NCBI GenBank assembly: GCA_026415035.1
Contig: JAOAHX010000003.1
Span: 18,690-74,526, forward strand
Direction: 5' to 3'
Source of the DNA: Thermodesulfobacteriota bacterium
GTDB lineage: Bacteria; Desulfobacterota; BSN033; UBA1163
DNA: 55,837 bases
A program made the position numbers and the translations under genes. Shown here in pieces: positions 7,188 through 16,238 of the stretch; within the stretch, counting starts at the first letter, position 1, and the number at the start of each line of letters is the position of its first letter. The notes beneath the pieces are model-generated. The model was not told the origin of the DNA. It saw only the letters and a list, made by a program, of their open reading frames with translations, and ran no database searches.

Positions 7188-7216
7188 TTGAAAAATAAAC
7201 CAAATACAGATAGATT
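7188..7216 (+). promoter_or_regulatory. Candidate promoter for the PEP/pyruvate-binding gene
   Basis: TTGAAA (7188-7193) and TAGATT (7211-7216) are 17 bases apart, giving a start near 7223. It lies after the terminator-like hairpin at 7070-7102, so the downstream genes can be transcribed independently of the leader-controlled glutamate synthase gene. Confidence 0.45.
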
Positions 7217-7258
7217 AAAGGTGTTCAGACCTCCTCGAAGGGAGTGGTTTCCCCTGAC

Positions 7259-9544
7259 ATGAAGGATGTCCTCAAAACCCATCGGCTTGTAAAAAAAATC
7301 AATCGCTACCCTACCCTTACGGGTCTGATCCGAAGCATTTTTATGGACGTCCTCGAACAGAGGTCAATCATCACGCGGGAAAAACTCTATCAACAAGCCC
7401 TGGCCGCGCTCCAGGAAGATGGCCTTGTGGATTCTGAAGAGAATCGGCAGGACTACATCGAAGCCCTGATCGATGCCTACACCGCCACCCATCTCAAACC
7501 CAACGAGATCGAAGATTATATCAACCTGGCGAGGAAAAAGGATAAATGCCAGACCTTGAGCATCGTCGTAAATCGTGATCAAGCCACCGCCCTCGAAATC
7601 TTCAAGGCCCTCCGGGAATTCTGTGAAATCCCCAAAGGGGAGGTCTTCATTTCGAGGGAGGAGGCCGAAGGGATTCGGGTCGCCCTGATCACCCGTTTCA
7701 TCTCCAGTCACCTCCCTTTTATCAGCTTGGCCAAAAATTACATCACCATCCGCGACATCGACAGCATCCTCCAGAAAACCCTTTGGAGCCGGAAGAGGCC
7801 TGGAAAATTAGGAGGGAAAGCCGCCGGGATGATCCTCGCCCTGAGAATCCTCCTCCCCATCCTCGAAAAACCCGACCCTGAACTTGAAGCCACCATCCGG
7901 GTGCCCGACACCTGGTATTTGAACTCCGGGGTCTTTTCTGAATTTTTAGATCGAAACAACCTCTACCTCTTCCATACGTTCAAATACAAAGATCGCGAGG
8001 CCATCGAGGCCGAATTCGAAAAGATCGAAGAGAAATTCCGATTTGCCACCTTCGCCCCGGAAGTGGTGGAAGACTTCCGGAGGATCCTCGAGGAGATCGG
8101 CGAACACCCGATCATCATCCGCTCTTCAAGCCTGCTCGAGGACAGTTTCGGTTTGGCCTTCTCCGGGAAGTACCTCTCCGTCTTCCTCACCAATCAGGGG
8201 GACATAGAGACCCGGCTGAATCAATTCATCGCCGGATTGAAACGGGTCTTTGCAAGCACCTTCGGCCCCGACCCAATCCTCTACCGGATGGACCACGGGC
8301 TCTTAGATTACGATGAAAGGATGGCGATGGTGGTCCAGAAGGTCGTCGGACAGCGCTTCGGAGATTACTTCCTCCCCTTCGCCTCGGGCGTGATGTTCTC
8401 CCGCAATGTCTATGCGTGGAATCCCAAGATCCGGAAGGAAGAGGGCCTCGTCCGGATGGTCTTCGGCCTCGGAACGAGGGCGGTCGACCGGGTTGGGTCC
8501 GATTATCCCAGGATGATCCCCCTCAGCCATCCCCAGCTTCGACCCGAAGTGACCGCCTCTCAGATCATGAAATATTCTCAAAAAGAGGTGGACGTCCTTA
8601 ACCTAAAAGAGGGGACCCTCCAGACGGTCAGTTTCCAGACCTTGGCGGCGCAGATCGACCATCCGGACCTTTTCTACGCCGTCTCGATTGCGAAGGATGG
8701 GCATCTGGCCCCGCCCTTGTTCAAAACGCAGAATCTCAAGGGCGAGACGCTCTGCCTCACCTTCGATAACCTATTGACCCAATCGAACTTCGTTCCCATC
8801 GCCAAGAAAATCCTTTCCAAAGTCGAAGCCGCCTATGGCCGTCCTGTGGATATCGAATTTGCGTGGGATGGCCAAAAGTTCTATCTCCTCCAGTGTCGCG
8901 CCCTCTCGATCCGAAAAGAGGTCCAAAAGGTCTCCGTTCCCGATCGGGTACGGGAGGAGGAGACCCTGTTCGTCACCCACACGGCGCTCTCAAATAGCAT
9001 AGTGGAGAATCTCGAATATATCGTCTATGTCGATCCCCGGGCCTACGACCGGCTTCCCACCTATGAAGAGAAGTTCCGGATCGCTCACGTCGTCAATGCC
9101 CTGAACAAACACCTCGGCGCGAAACGCTATGCCTTGATGGGACCGGGGAGGTGGGGGAGTAACGATATCAATCTGGGAGTAAAAGTAACCTACGCAAACA
9201 TCAATAAGGCGAAGCTCCTGGCCGAGATCTCCTTTGCCAAAGATGGCTATACCCCTGAAGTCTCTTACGGGACGCATTTTTTCCAGGATCTCGTCGAGGC
9301 CGATATCCTGATCGTCTCCCTCTTTCCGGACGATCCGAAGGCCTATCTGAACGAAGCCTTTCTCTTGGACTCCCCCAATCTCCTGGGCGAGATCGTCCCC
9401 GAATTTAAAGATGCCGGAGAGGTCGTCCGGGTCCTGCACATCCCTTCCCTCCGACCCGGTCAGTTCTTGCACGTCTATACCGATGTTCAGAACCAGAGGG
9501 GCGTGGGCCTCTTGGGACCGCCCCAGAGGGGTTTAAATTCTTAA
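7259..9544 (+). CDS. PEP/pyruvate-binding domain protein, orphan form
   Basis: This protein of about 761 residues carries the ATP-grasp/PEP-pyruvate-binding domain of pyruvate phosphate dikinase and PEP synthase in its middle (KLGGKAAGMILAL, IIIRSSSLLEDSFG, GLGTRAVDRVG, and a closing YLLQCRALS). The swivelling phospho-His domain and the PEP-utilising TIM barrel of true dikinases are missing. Instead a C-terminal domain of some 190 residues with GPGRWGSNDINLGV and YGTHFFQDLVEADI follows, seen in many proteins of this unassigned family. It cannot be a complete PEP synthase; its substrate is unknown. An ATG at 7259 has GGGAG 14 bases upstream; a GTG at 7244 is an alternative start. Lying between a glutamate synthase and glutamate dehydrogenase, it may link carbon-phosphate state to nitrogen use, which is speculation. 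Confidence 0.8.
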   Translation: MKDVLKTHRLVKKINRYPTLTGLIRSIFMDVLEQRSIITREKLYQQALAALQEDGLVDSEENRQDYIEALIDAYTATHLKPNEIEDYINLARKKDKCQTLSIVVNRDQATALEIFKALREFCEIPKGEVFISREEAEGIRVALITRFISSHLPFISLAKNYITIRDIDSILQKTLWSRKRPGKLGGKAAGMILALRILLPILEKPDPELEATIRVPDTWYLNSGVFSEFLDRNNLYLFHTFKYKDREAIEAEFEKIEEKFRFATFAPEVVEDFRRILEEIGEHPIIIRSSSLLEDSFGLAFSGKYLSVFLTNQGDIETRLNQFIAGLKRVFASTFGPDPILYRMDHGLLDYDERMAMVVQKVVGQRFGDYFLPFASGVMFSRNVYAWNPKIRKEEGLVRMVFGLGTRAVDRVGSDYPRMIPLSHPQLRPEVTASQIMKYSQKEVDVLNLKEGTLQTVSFQTLAAQIDHPDLFYAVSIAKDGHLAPPLFKTQNLKGETLCLTFDNLLTQSNFVPIAKKILSKVEAAYGRPVDIEFAWDGQKFYLLQCRALSIRKEVQKVSVPDRVREEETLFVTHTALSNSIVENLEYIVYVDPRAYDRLPTYEEKFRIAHVVNALNKHLGAKRYALMGPGRWGSNDINLGVKVTYANINKAKLLAEISFAKDGYTPEVSYGTHFFQDLVEADILIVSLFPDDPKAYLNEAFLLDSPNLLGEIVPEFKDAGEVVRVLHIPSLRPGQFLHVYTDVQNQRGVGLLGPPQRGLNS

Positions 9545-9574
9545 AAATTTATCAGTGTAGAAAGGAGAAAAGTC

Positions 9575-10822
9575 ATGGCTGAGTTGAATCCCTTTACCAT
9601 TGCCCAAAGGCAACTGGATGTCGCGGCAGAACGATTGGGGTTGGACCGGGCCACCCAGGATCTGCTCCGCTGGCCTCAACAGGAACTCAAGGTCACCCTC
9701 CCCGTCCGGATGGACGATGGCAAGGTCCAGGTCTTCCATGCCTACCGGGTTCAGTACAACACCGCCCGAGGCCCTGCCAAGGGTGGACTTCGCTGGCATC
9801 CCGAGGAGACGATGGATACCGTCCGCGCCCTGGCCGCCTGGATGACCTGGAAGACCGCTGTCGTCGATATCCCTCTCGGTGGAGGAAAGGGGGGGATCAC
9901 ATGCAACCCCAAGGTGATGTCCGAAATGGAAAAGCAACGCCTGGCGAGGGCCTACATCCGGGCCATCGCCTGGACCCTTTCGGTCTCGAAGGACGTCCCG
10001 GCCCCGGATGTCTATACCACGCCTCAGATCATGGCCTGGATGATGGATGAATATGAGACGATTGTGGGCCACCACCACCCTGGCGTGATCACAGGGAAGC
10101 CCATCCCCCTGGGTGGATCGGAAGGCCGCGGGGATGCGACGGCTCGGGGAGGGATCTATGTGACCCGGGAGGCAGCCAAACAGTTGAACATCGACCTTCA
10201 CGGCAAGACGATGGCGATTCAGGGGTTCGGGAATGCCGGCCAACATGCCGCCCTCCTCGGGAACGAACTTCTCGGCCTCAAACTCGTTGCCGCCTCGGAC
10301 TCCAAAGGAGGGATTTATAATGCCAAGGGCCTCGATCCCAAAAAAGTGGTGGAATATAAAAATCGCACCGGGACGCTCGAAGGATTCCCAGAGGCTGACC
10401 GCATCACCAACGACGAGCTTCTTGAACTGGAGGTCACCGTCCTCTTCCCGGCGGCCCTTGAAAACGTGATTACGGCGAACAACGCGGGTCGGATCAGGTG
10501 CAAAATCTCCTGTGAACTGGCCAACGGCCCGACCACTCCCGAGGCCGACGATATCCTCTTTGAGAACAATGTGTTCGTCCTGCCCGACTTCCTCGCCAAT
10601 GCAGGAGGAGTGACGGTATCCTACTTCGAGCAGGTCCAGAACACCTACAACTTCTACTGGCCCCTCGAGGAGGTCCATCGCAGGCTCGATGAAAAGATGA
10701 CCCGGGCCTTTCACGGGGTCTATCAAATGTACCTCAAAGAGAGGGTGAACATGAGGCAGGCGGCCTACCTCGTCTCAGTGGCCAGGGTAGCCGAGGCTTG
10801 CAAACTCAGAGGATGGGTCTGA
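9575..10822 (+). CDS. gdhA: Glutamate dehydrogenase
   Basis: This 415-residue enzyme interconverts 2-oxoglutarate plus ammonium and glutamate with NAD(P)H. It has the normal length for the bacterial/archaeal hexameric class. The substrate region [11 protein letters not shown], the following GGGKGGI, a [10 protein letters not shown] stretch with the catalytic Asp, and the Rossmann motif GFGNAG are all present. The residue after the second Rossmann strand is acidic (AASDSKGG), which tends to favour NAD, though this is not decisive. AAAGGAG precedes the ATG. The gene starts 30 bases after the PEP/pyruvate-binding gene, so the two are likely co-transcribed. With glnA and two glutamate synthases in the same window, the cell has both GDH and GS-GOGAT routes side by side. 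Confidence 0.95.
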   Translation: MAELNPFTIAQRQLDVAAERLGLDRATQDLLRWPQQELKVTLPVRMDDGKVQVFHAYRVQYNTARGPAKGGLRWHPEETMDTVRALAAWMTWKTAVVDIPLGGGKGGITCNPKVMSEMEKQRLARAYIRAIAWTLSVSKDVPAPDVYTTPQIMAWMMDEYETIVGHHHPGVITGKPIPLGGSEGRGDATARGGIYVTREAAKQLNIDLHGKTMAIQGFGNAGQHAALLGNELLGLKLVAASDSKGGIYNAKGLDPKKVVEYKNRTGTLEGFPEADRITNDELLELEVTVLFPAALENVITANNAGRIRCKISCELANGPTTPEADDILFENNVFVLPDFLANAGGVTVSYFEQVQNTYNFYWPLEEVHRRLDEKMTRAFHGVYQMYLKERVNMRQAAYLVSVARVAEACKLRGWV

Positions 10823-10925
10823 GGCGGGAGGCCCGATGCGAAAAGATCCCCCTTTTGGCTTTCGGAAAGGGCGATCTCGTGGGGCCATCCGATCCAAAAA
10901 AGGGATGGGCAGGTGAGGAGCCGGG

Positions 10926-12629
10926 ATGGACAGGCCTACTGAGGCACGGGAGATCAACGCCCTCCTCGAAATCAGCAAGGCCATCGCCTCCGGCCTCTAT
11001 CTCGAGGATGTCCTCCGCCTGATCGTCACCGTGACCGCCAACGTCATGGACTCGAAGATCTGCTCCCTCTGGATCCTGGACGAGAGGGACCAGCGGTTGA
11101 AATTGAAGGCCACCCAGAGCCTGAGCGAAGCCTACCTCAAGGAACGAAGCCTCGCCTTGGGCGAAGGGGTGGTCGGCCAAGTGGCCCTCCATAACAAACC
11201 GATGGTGATTCCCGATGTGCTGAAAGACCCCCTCTACAAGGAGAAGGACCTGGCCCGGAGGGAGGGACTGGTCTCCATGCTCAGCGTGCCGATGTGCATT
11301 AAAGAGAAGGTCATCGGCGTCATCAACTGCTACACCTCCTATCCCCGGACCTTCTCCAAAGCGGAGGAGGATTTGCTTCTAACCGTGGCCAACCAGGCAG
11401 CCATCTGCATCGAAAACTCCGGCCTGATGGAGACCCTCGACTCAGAGGAGATCCTCCGTTTGGTCCTGGAGGGGTTGACCAAGAACATCGGATTTGACCG
11501 AGCCAGACTCTATCTCATCAATGAGAGAAGAAATGTGCTCGAATGCAGGATGGCGGTGGGCGTCGATGTGGAGTTGATCCAGGGGATCGAATTCCCCCTC
11601 CGGCCAGAGGCGAGCATCGTCTCGAGGGCGGTGATCGAAAAAAAACCCTATGTCATCCCCGATGCCCGGGACGACCCGAGGGTCAACCCGTTCCTGAAAG
11701 AGAAACTCCGCCTTCACTCTTTGGTGGTCATCCCCCTGCTGGCCAGAGGGAAGGCGTTGGGAGCCATTGCCGCAGATCATACCGAACCGGGAAAGACCCT
11801 GACCGAGGAGACGCTCCAATCGGTCATGACCTTTGCCCAGCAGGCAGGGCTGGCCATCCAGATCGCCTCCATGTATCAGGAACTTAAACAGTTCAGCCGG
11901 AAGATGGAGGAAAAAATCCAGGAGACGACCGCTTCCCTTCGACAAACAGAGGCCCAGCTCATCCGTTCCGAGAAGCTGGCCGCCCTCGGCCATCTTGCGA
12001 CGGGCCTTGCCCATGAGATTCGAAACCCCCTGACGAGCATCAACATCCTCATCCATTCCCTGATGGACCGCATGCCCGAGGGGAATGCTCAACGGCAGGA
12101 TTTGAAAGTCATTGCAGGGGAGATCGAACGTATCAATGAGATCGTGAACCAGTTCTTGCGATTCGCCAAGCCCGCCCCTCCCATTTTCGAAAGGACCGAG
12201 GCGGCCTCGATTTTCGAGGAGATCCTTCCCCTGCTTCGGCCCCAGATCGAGAAACAGCAGATCGAGGTCCGAAAGGTTTTCCAGCCCCTGCCCATGATCT
12301 TGATGGATCGAGAACAGGTCAAACAGGCCCTCTTCAACCTCCTCCTCAATGCGGTCCAGGCCATGCCCTCCGGGGGGCGATTGACCCTCGCTGCCAAGAA
12401 TTCAGAGGACGGCCAATGGATCCAGCTTCTCATCGAGGACACGGGAATGGGGATCTCCGAAGAACATCTGCCGAGGCTCTTCGATCCCTTCTTCACCACG
12501 AAAGAGGAAGGGATGGGCCTCGGCCTCTCCATCGCCCATCGCATCATCGACCAGCACCACGGAAAGATCGAGGTGGAGAGCACCCCGGGAAAGGGAACCC
12601 GGTTTACGGTCTGGATCCCCATCTCCTGA
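10926..12629 (+). CDS. GAF-GAF sensor histidine kinase, NtrB-like
   Basis: This 567-residue protein has two tandem GAF domains (about residues 10-160 and 170-315), a coiled-coil linker (320-350) and a transmitter module. The phospho-acceptor His is in HEIRNPLTSI. The ATPase motifs are the N box NLLLNAVQAMP, DTGMGIS and the G boxes GMGLGLSIAHRI. It has no signal peptide or membrane segment, so it senses an intracellular signal, as NtrB does, but with GAF domains in place of PAS. It lies 10 bases before the sigma-54 response regulator, its obvious partner. GAF ligands can be small molecules or PII-linked signals; the sequence does not say which. The ATG at 10926 has GAGGAG upstream. Confidence 0.88.
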   Translation: MDRPTEAREINALLEISKAIASGLYLEDVLRLIVTVTANVMDSKICSLWILDERDQRLKLKATQSLSEAYLKERSLALGEGVVGQVALHNKPMVIPDVLKDPLYKEKDLARREGLVSMLSVPMCIKEKVIGVINCYTSYPRTFSKAEEDLLLTVANQAAICIENSGLMETLDSEEILRLVLEGLTKNIGFDRARLYLINERRNVLECRMAVGVDVELIQGIEFPLRPEASIVSRAVIEKKPYVIPDARDDPRVNPFLKEKLRLHSLVVIPLLARGKALGAIAADHTEPGKTLTEETLQSVMTFAQQAGLAIQIASMYQELKQFSRKMEEKIQETTASLRQTEAQLIRSEKLAALGHLATGLAHEIRNPLTSINILIHSLMDRMPEGNAQRQDLKVIAGEIERINEIVNQFLRFAKPAPPIFERTEAASIFEEILPLLRPQIEKQQIEVRKVFQPLPMILMDREQVKQALFNLLLNAVQAMPSGGRLTLAAKNSEDGQWIQLLIEDTGMGISEEHLPRLFDPFFTTKEEGMGLGLSIAHRIIDQHHGKIEVESTPGKGTRFTVWIPIS

Positions 12630-12639
12630 GAGGTGAACG

Positions 12640-14073
12640 ATGCAGACCATCTTGGTGGTCGACGATGACAAATCGATCCGCTACTCTCTGATGAGGATGC
12701 TGGAAGGGGAGTACACGGTCCTCACCGCCCCCAACGGGGAGGAGGCCCTGTCCCAGATGAAGGCCTCTTCTCCCGACCTCATCCTCATGGATATCCGGAT
12801 GCCCGGCCGGGGAGGCATCGAGGTGCTCAAGGAGATCAAGGCCATCGATCCCAAGGCCCTGGTCATCCTCATGACCGCCTACGGAACGACGGAAACCGCG
12901 ATCGAGGCGATGAAGCACGGGGCCTTCGACTACATCCTCAAACCCTTCCCGATCCAGCAAATGAGAGAACTGGTCCAGAAGGCGATGACCCTGAGAAGGC
13001 TCATGAAACAGGAAGTCACGGTCGCCCCTGAGCCAGCCCCTCAGAGGGAGGAGGAGCAGATCGTCGGGTCCTCTCCCAAGATGCAGGAGATCTATAAGGT
13101 GATCGGCCAGGTCGCTCCCAGCGATGTGACCGTCCTCCTCCGAGGAGAGAGTGGCACGGGAAAGGAATTGATCGCCCGGGCGATCTACCAACACAGCCTC
13201 CGATCCAACCACCTCTTCATGCCGGTCAATTGCGCCGCCATTCCCGATACCCTTCTCGAGAGCGAACTCTTCGGCCATGAGAAGGGGGCCTTCACCGGCG
13301 CCCTCACCCGACGCATCGGAAAACTGGAGCAGTGCCATGGAGGGACGGTCTTCCTCGATGAGATCGGAGACATGTCCCTTTCCACCCAGGCCAAACTCCT
13401 CCGTGTCCTCCAGGAAAAATGTTTTGAAAGGTTAGGCGGAAGGGAGACGATCCGGGTCGACATCCGCCTCATCGTAGCCACCCACAAGGACCTCGAGGAG
13501 ATGATCCTCAGGGGAGAGTTCCGTGAGGACCTCTACTACCGGCTCAATGTGGTCTCTATCAAAATCCCGCCCCTGCGAGAAAGGAAAGAGGACATCCCCG
13601 CCCTCGTCTCCTATTTTCTCAGGCGGTTCAATCGGGAATTGAAAAAGGAGATCTCGGGGGTCACCCCCGCTGCCCTGGAAAAGATACTGGCCTACCATTG
13701 GCCGGGGAACGTGAGGCAGCTTGAAAATGTCGTGAAGCGGGCCATGCTTTTCTGCCAAGGGGACTGGATCCTCGAAGACCATCTCCTGCTGGAAGGGGAG
13801 GAGAAGCAGGAGGGGACGGCCGACCGTCTCCCGAAAAATCTCGAGGGCCTTTACGATGCCCTCTTCGAGGCCTTGGCCCCGAAATCTTCAATCCGAGGGG
13901 ACCTCGATTTGATCTCGGCCATCGAGAAGGAGATGATCCTCCGGGCCCTGCGAAAAACGAAGGGCAACCAGGTCCAGGCTGCCTCCCTCCTCGGGATCAA
14001 CCGGAGCACCCTCCGGGGAAAGATGGAAAAATACCACATCAAAAAAGAGATGCTCATCTCGGAGGAGGTTTAG
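12640..14073 (+). CDS. Sigma-54 response regulator, NtrC-like
   Basis: This 477-residue protein has the full NtrC layout. It has a receiver domain with Asp51 as phosphorylation site (LILMDIRMPG) and the conserved Lys (ILKPF). Next is the AAA+ domain with Walker A GESGTGKE, the sigma-54 contact loop GAFTGA, Walker B GTVFLDEIGDM and an R-finger region [12 protein letters not shown]. It ends in a Fis-type helix-turn-helix (NQVQAASLLGINRSTLRGK). Phosphorylated by the kinase encoded just upstream, it would activate sigma-54 promoters. Candidates in this window lie before glnA (33822), the secreted protein/amt1 set (18009) and the amidotransferase/amt2 set (20772). I do not name it ntrC outright because the kinase sensor differs from classical NtrB. 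Confidence 0.92.
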   Translation: MQTILVVDDDKSIRYSLMRMLEGEYTVLTAPNGEEALSQMKASSPDLILMDIRMPGRGGIEVLKEIKAIDPKALVILMTAYGTTETAIEAMKHGAFDYILKPFPIQQMRELVQKAMTLRRLMKQEVTVAPEPAPQREEEQIVGSSPKMQEIYKVIGQVAPSDVTVLLRGESGTGKELIARAIYQHSLRSNHLFMPVNCAAIPDTLLESELFGHEKGAFTGALTRRIGKLEQCHGGTVFLDEIGDMSLSTQAKLLRVLQEKCFERLGGRETIRVDIRLIVATHKDLEEMILRGEFREDLYYRLNVVSIKIPPLRERKEDIPALVSYFLRRFNRELKKEISGVTPAALEKILAYHWPGNVRQLENVVKRAMLFCQGDWILEDHLLLEGEEKQEGTADRLPKNLEGLYDALFEALAPKSSIRGDLDLISAIEKEMILRALRKTKGNQVQAASLLGINRSTLRGKMEKYHIKKEMLISEEV

Positions 14074-14081
14074 AAAAAAAG

Positions 14082-15818
14082 ATGCGAACCCTCAGGATCG
14101 GGCTCTGCCAGATCAACACGACCGTCGGAGACATCAAGGGGAATACCCGCAAGATCCTCGATTACCTCTCAAAAGGAAAGGAGATGGGCGCGGACTTGCT
14201 CGTCTTTCCTGAGATGGCGGTGACCGGATATCCCCCCGAGGATCTCCTCTTCATGCCCAGGTTCATCGAGGCAAACCTCAAGGCCATCCAAGAGATCGCC
14301 CGGGCCACGAGATCGATCACCGCTATTGTCGGTTTTGTGCACAAAGAAGGCGATATCTTCAACTCCGCAGCCCTGCTTCACCACGGCAGGCTGGTCGATG
14401 TCTATTCGAAGGTCTACCTCCCCAATTACGGGGTTTTCGACGAGCTGCGCTATTTTCGGCCAGGAAAAGGGAATTTCATCTTCACCCTCTATTCCATCCC
14501 GATCGGGATCAGCATCTGCGAGGACCTCTGGTATCCGGGCGATCCGATCCGCACCCAGGCCCTTTATGGCGGTGCAGAGTTGATCATCAACATCTCCTCT
14601 TCGCCCTACCATTCCGGCAAGACCGAAGCGCGGGAGAAACTGATCGCCACCCGGGCCTCGGATAACCTGGCCATCGTCGCCTATTGCAACCTCGTGGGGG
14701 GCCAGGATGAACTCGTCTTCGACGGCGGCAGCATGATCTTCGATCAGAAGGGAGAGCTGATCGTCCGGGGAAAGCAGTTTGAAGAGGACCTGGTCCTGGC
14801 CGACCTCGACCTGGAGGCGGTTTTCCGGATGAGGCTCCATGACCCGCGCATCCGAAGGGAACCTCGGGTCCCAGAAGAAAGGGGATTCCGAAGGATCGAC
14901 CTCCCAGGAAAGAAAAGGCCTGCCAGGAAGCCCCCCCCTCTCCCTAAAAGGGACTCCCACCCCATGGATCGTCTCTCCGAGATCTATGCTGCCCTCACCC
15001 TCGGAACCCGAGATTATGTCCGGAAGAATGGTTTCCACACCGTTCTGGTCGGCCTGAGCGGGGGGGTCGACTCCGCCTTGACCGCCGCGATCGCGGTCGA
15101 TGCCCTTGGAAAGAAGGGGGTGGTCGGCGTGGCCATGCCCTCCCCCTATACCTCGAAAGCCTCCCTGGAGGATGCCAACCGATTGGCCAAAAACCTCGGC
15201 ATCCGGATGATGACCATTCCCATCACCGAGATCTTCCAGGCCTATCTTAAAACGCTCGCCGCCCCTTTTAAGGGGCTGAAGCCCGATGTGACCGAGGAGA
15301 ACATCCAGGCCCGCATCCGGGGAAACATTCTCATGGCCCTCTCCAACAAATTCGGATGGCTCGTCCTGACGACCGGAAACAAAAGCGAGATGAGCGTCGG
15401 TTACTGCACCCTCTACGGCGATATGGCCGGGGGGTTTGCGGTGTTGAAGGACGTTCCCAAGACCCTGGTCTATGAATTGGCCCGTTACAAGAATCAAAGG
15501 GAGGAGAAAGAGGTCATTCCAGAGAACATCCTCCTCAAAGCCCCTTCGGCAGAGCTGAGGCCCAACCAGAAGGACGAGGATTCCCTACCGCCCTACTCCA
15601 TCCTCGATCCGATCCTGCAGGCCTACGTGGAGGAGGACAAAGGGCTTCGGGAGATCACCGGGATGGGCTATAAAGAGGAGACCGTCAAGGAGGTGATCCA
15701 GATGGTCGACCGGAATGAATATAAACGACGGCAGAGCCCCCCGGGCGTCAAGATCACGCCCCGGGCCCTTGGCAAAGACCGGAGGCTTCCGGTTACCAAC
15801 AAATACCGGAATTTTTAA
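14082..15818 (+). CDS. nadE: Glutamine-dependent NAD+ synthetase
   Basis: This 578-residue enzyme makes NAD+ from deamido-NAD+ and ATP with ammonia drawn from glutamine. Its N-terminal half is a nitrilase-fold glutaminase with the Glu-Lys-Cys triad visible in FPEMAVTGYPPEDL, YSKVYLPNYGVFDE and GISICEDLWYP. The C-terminal half is the synthetase with the P-loop LSGGVDSALTAAI and a TTGNKSEMSVGYCTLYGD segment. Length and layout fit the family. It starts 9 bases after the NtrC-like gene, with GGAGGAGG about 13 bases before the ATG, so it ends the gdhA-ntrB-ntrC-nadE run. Being a glutamine user inside a nitrogen cluster fits co-regulation. Confidence 0.95.
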   Translation: MRTLRIGLCQINTTVGDIKGNTRKILDYLSKGKEMGADLLVFPEMAVTGYPPEDLLFMPRFIEANLKAIQEIARATRSITAIVGFVHKEGDIFNSAALLHHGRLVDVYSKVYLPNYGVFDELRYFRPGKGNFIFTLYSIPIGISICEDLWYPGDPIRTQALYGGAELIINISSSPYHSGKTEAREKLIATRASDNLAIVAYCNLVGGQDELVFDGGSMIFDQKGELIVRGKQFEEDLVLADLDLEAVFRMRLHDPRIRREPRVPEERGFRRIDLPGKKRPARKPPPLPKRDSHPMDRLSEIYAALTLGTRDYVRKNGFHTVLVGLSGGVDSALTAAIAVDALGKKGVVGVAMPSPYTSKASLEDANRLAKNLGIRMMTIPITEIFQAYLKTLAAPFKGLKPDVTEENIQARIRGNILMALSNKFGWLVLTTGNKSEMSVGYCTLYGDMAGGFAVLKDVPKTLVYELARYKNQREEKEVIPENILLKAPSAELRPNQKDEDSLPPYSILDPILQAYVEEDKGLREITGMGYKEETVKEVIQMVDRNEYKRRQSPPGVKITPRALGKDRRLPVTNKYRNF

Positions 15819-16238
15819 CCCGTTCAAAATCGGTTCACCTCCCTTCTCCCTGAGAATCCTTGGGATCACTTTCTCCCCCGGCTCGATTTCAACTCCTTAC
15901 CCCTTGCACATCGCATGGCTTTCCTCTCATTGTTATTTTTTCTGGGATCGCCTAACTTCCTTGCCCAACCATAGGGGGAGGGGGACCTTTTGAGGTTTGA
16001 ATGAGGACGGGTAAGGGGGCCAACCAAGATCCCTAAGTTAGTTTTTCACCAGGATGGCCAAAATTCACCAAAACCCTTGTTTATAACAACGAGGTGGCGC
16101 GCCCCTTCTTTCTCTGCCTAAGCAGATCAACCATTGGACAATCCAGGAAAATTTATATAGGAAAACCCGAAACCCCTTCCCTCGGCACCCGGATTGCTGA
16201 AAAGTTTGAACAACCTGTTTAAGGGAGGCTGGGATTCT
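15819..16238. other. Gene-free 420-base gap before the NifA-like gene
   Basis: No convincing coding frame is present on either strand. The stretch is pyrimidine-rich early on and AT-rich near 16135-16165. It contains a perfect GGCGCGCC palindrome at 16096-16103 and a small stem TTGTT/AACAA around 16078-16090. A promoter for the NifA-like gene must lie here or upstream, but no pair of boxes stands out. I see no terminator with a clear U-run after nadE. Confidence 0.5.

Noticed and set aside
16095-16110. Sigma-54 promoter before the NifA-like gene (TGGCGCGCCCCTTCTT)
   Set aside because: The -24 half is good but the -12 half lacks the GC dinucleotide and TTGC block.
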